From contig JALOMS010000238.1 of NCBI GenBank assembly GCA_025455345.1, forward strand, positions 1 through 7,260: 7,260 bases of DNA, in the 5' to 3' direction. A model generated the notes under the pieces. The model was not told the DNA's origin. It was given only the letters and a program-made list of their open reading frames with translations, and searched no databases. Position 1 is the stretch's first letter, and every line of letters starts with the position of its first letter. The translations under genes and the position numbers were made by a program. The DNA comes from Thermoflexibacter sp. GTDB lineage: Bacteria; Bacteroidota; Bacteroidia; Cytophagales; Thermoflexibacteraceae. Shown in pieces: positions 6,169 to 7,260 of this stretch.

Positions 6169-7260
6169 TTAGAAGCTGTAAGAAACGCCAAATCTGTTCC
6201 ACCAATCGTAATATTCTATGTTGCTTGGTCTTGACCTAATGCCAAAATACTCTAACTCTGGGCGATTGGTAAGATTGATAAATTCTGCATATACTCTGAA
6301 TCCTTTGCCAATATTGTAAGAGGCTTGAATATCAAGCTGATAGCGGTCTGCCCTCCATGTATCAAAGTCGTTGGCATTGATTGTACCTACGGGACCTAAG
6401 CTACGAATCACGCCTCCGTTGAAGTTAAAAGCGGCTCTTGCGCTAAATCCTTTCCAATCGTAAGACAAGGCGAAATTGCCTGTGTGCCTTGCCTGCCCTG
6501 GCAGTCTGATGTTTTTGCGGTCAAAAGTAGAGGCTTCTGAGTGCGTAAAAGTATAGTTGGCATAGACCCCAATTCCTGCCAAAGCACCTGGCAAGAAATC
6601 TAAATTTGCTTGGATATTGATTTCTGCACCGTAGAGATTTGCTAACTCCCCATTTTGAGGTTGTTCTATGGTAAAATCAAGTGTAACTTGTTGGAATTCA
6701 TTAGGATTGGCAGGATTCCTAATGTTCACTGTTCTTGGCTCTACAAAGTTGCGGTTAAAGTTGAAATCCGTAATTCTTTTATAGAAAACGCCACCTGAAA
6801 TAATGCCTACATTTTTGAGGAATTTCTCAAACATAATGTCAAAATTGGTTGACCTTGCAGGTAACAAATCAGGATTCCCAAGGTCTATTTCTTGGTTTAC
6901 AATACTGATTCTCTGCGTAGGAGCAAGTGCCACAAAGCTGGAACGCGCAAAACTACGAGTCAAGGCAACACGAAGATTGGTCAGTGGGTTTATGCTATAT
7001 TTGACATGGAAATTAGGTAATAAAAAGTTAAAATTCCTATTCCCTGCCACTTCATTGATAGTTCCAGAAGTTACATTACTTCCATCTGCGGTTTCATACG
7101 CAAAAGCCTTGTAGGTTACATTGGTTCTTTCGTAGCGCAAACCTGCCAAAAACATGAATTTCTTAACGTTTAATTTAGCCATTGCGTAGCCTGCAAACAC
7201 TTCTTCGTTTGCGTCATAAAACTGTGGTACTGACTGATTTAGGTTGGACTGCTCATCTCT
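6169..7260 (-). CDS. TonB-dependent outer-membrane receptor, C-terminal part (5' end outside window)
   Basis: This is the last 363 codons of an outer-membrane receptor; the frame is still open at 7260. Such receptors import ligands, here probably oligosaccharides, using energy passed on by TonB. Seen: alternating aromatic beta-strands throughout, a GLRYERT strand near the left end of the fragment, GNPDLLPARSTNFDIMFE in the middle, and a C-terminus with NLTNRP, then EYYDWW, ending in the aromatic YSF expected of a barrel closing strand. Family knowledge: the GNPDL...NFD and NLTN...YYxWW patterns are typical of TIGR01782-like (TonB-Xanth-Caul) or outer-membrane beta-barrel receptors that scavenge carbohydrates without SusD. 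The plug domain and TonB box would lie beyond the window. A GTG at 7200 could be read as a start, but the frame continues upstream with barrel-like sequence, so it is internal. It is followed after 60 bases by the lipoprotein gene with no terminator between them, so co-transcription is likely. Confidence 0.9.
   Translation of the reverse strand, partial: RDEQSNLNQSVPQFYDANEEVFAGYAMAKLNVKKFMFLAGLRYERTNVTYKAFAYETADGSNVTSGTINEVAGNRNFNFLLPNFHVKYSINPLTNLRVALTRSFARSSFVALAPTQRISIVNQEIDLGNPDLLPARSTNFDIMFEKFLKNVGIISGGVFYKRITDFNFNRNFVEPRTVNIRNPANPNEFQQVTLDFTIEQPQNGELANLYGAEINIQANLDFLPGALAGIGVYANYTFTHSEASTFDRKNIRLPGQARHTGNFALSYDWKGFSARAAFNFNGGVIRSLGPVGTINANDFDTWRADRYQLDIQASYNIGKGFRVYAEFINLTNRPELEYFGIRSRPSNIEYYDWWNRFGVSYSF

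Noticed and set aside
7198..7200. GTG at 7200 as the start of a short complete receptor
   Set aside because: The frame stays open to the window edge with 20 more barrel-like codons, and a receptor of 343 residues would lack the plug domain.
1..7260. CRISPR array, tRNA, rRNA, complete insertion sequence or phage genes
   Set aside because: I saw no regularly spaced repeats, cloverleaf, rRNA-like sequence, transposase or integrase motifs on either strand.

Overview
The window looks like part of a carbohydrate-scavenging locus from an AT-rich member of the Bacteroidota. A Cytophagales-like lineage is my guess, at low confidence. The evidence is a TonB-dependent receptor next to a surface-type lipoprotein and two secreted glycoside hydrolases, start codons with A/T-rich leaders and no clear Shine-Dalgarno sequence, and intergenic repeats of a kind I associate with this phylum. 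All four genes lie on the minus strand, so transcription runs from high to low coordinates.

Layout in transcription order: (1) 7260-6169, the C-terminal part of a TonB-dependent receptor that is open at the window edge; (2) after a 60-base gap, 6108-4522, a lipoprotein with an Ig/cadherin-like domain followed by a probable right-handed beta-helix; (3) a 292-base gap holding a palindromic repeat element (4364-4465) and a strong minus-strand intrinsic terminator (4259-4293); (4) 4229-1551, a secreted glycoside hydrolase family 2 (GH2) enzyme with an unrecognised N-terminal domain of about 180 residues; (5) after only 26 bases, 1524-148, a GH28 (polygalacturonase-like) lipoprotein with two substituted substrate-binding positions; (6) 1-147, gene-free DNA with what looks like a decayed REP-type repeat.

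Likely working model (inference): the lipoprotein captures a glycan at the cell surface and the receptor imports oligosaccharides. GH28 and GH2 remove uronic acid-like and beta-linked sugars respectively. No SusD-like protein, sugar kinase, transporter or regulator is visible. The receptor resembles the SusD-independent TonB receptors (TIGR01782-like) rather than classical SusC. The position after the receptor, usually held by SusD, is taken by the beta-helix lipoprotein. The substrate cannot be fixed from sequence alone. Pectin side chains or another uronate-containing polysaccharide fit, but the GH28 active-site changes argue against plain homogalacturonan.

Most worth a second look: the GH28 motif substitutions, the SusD-less receptor/lipoprotein pair, the terminator sitting 29 bases before the GH2 start codon, the nested palindromes of the intergenic repeat, and G6/G7 tracts in the GH28 gene.
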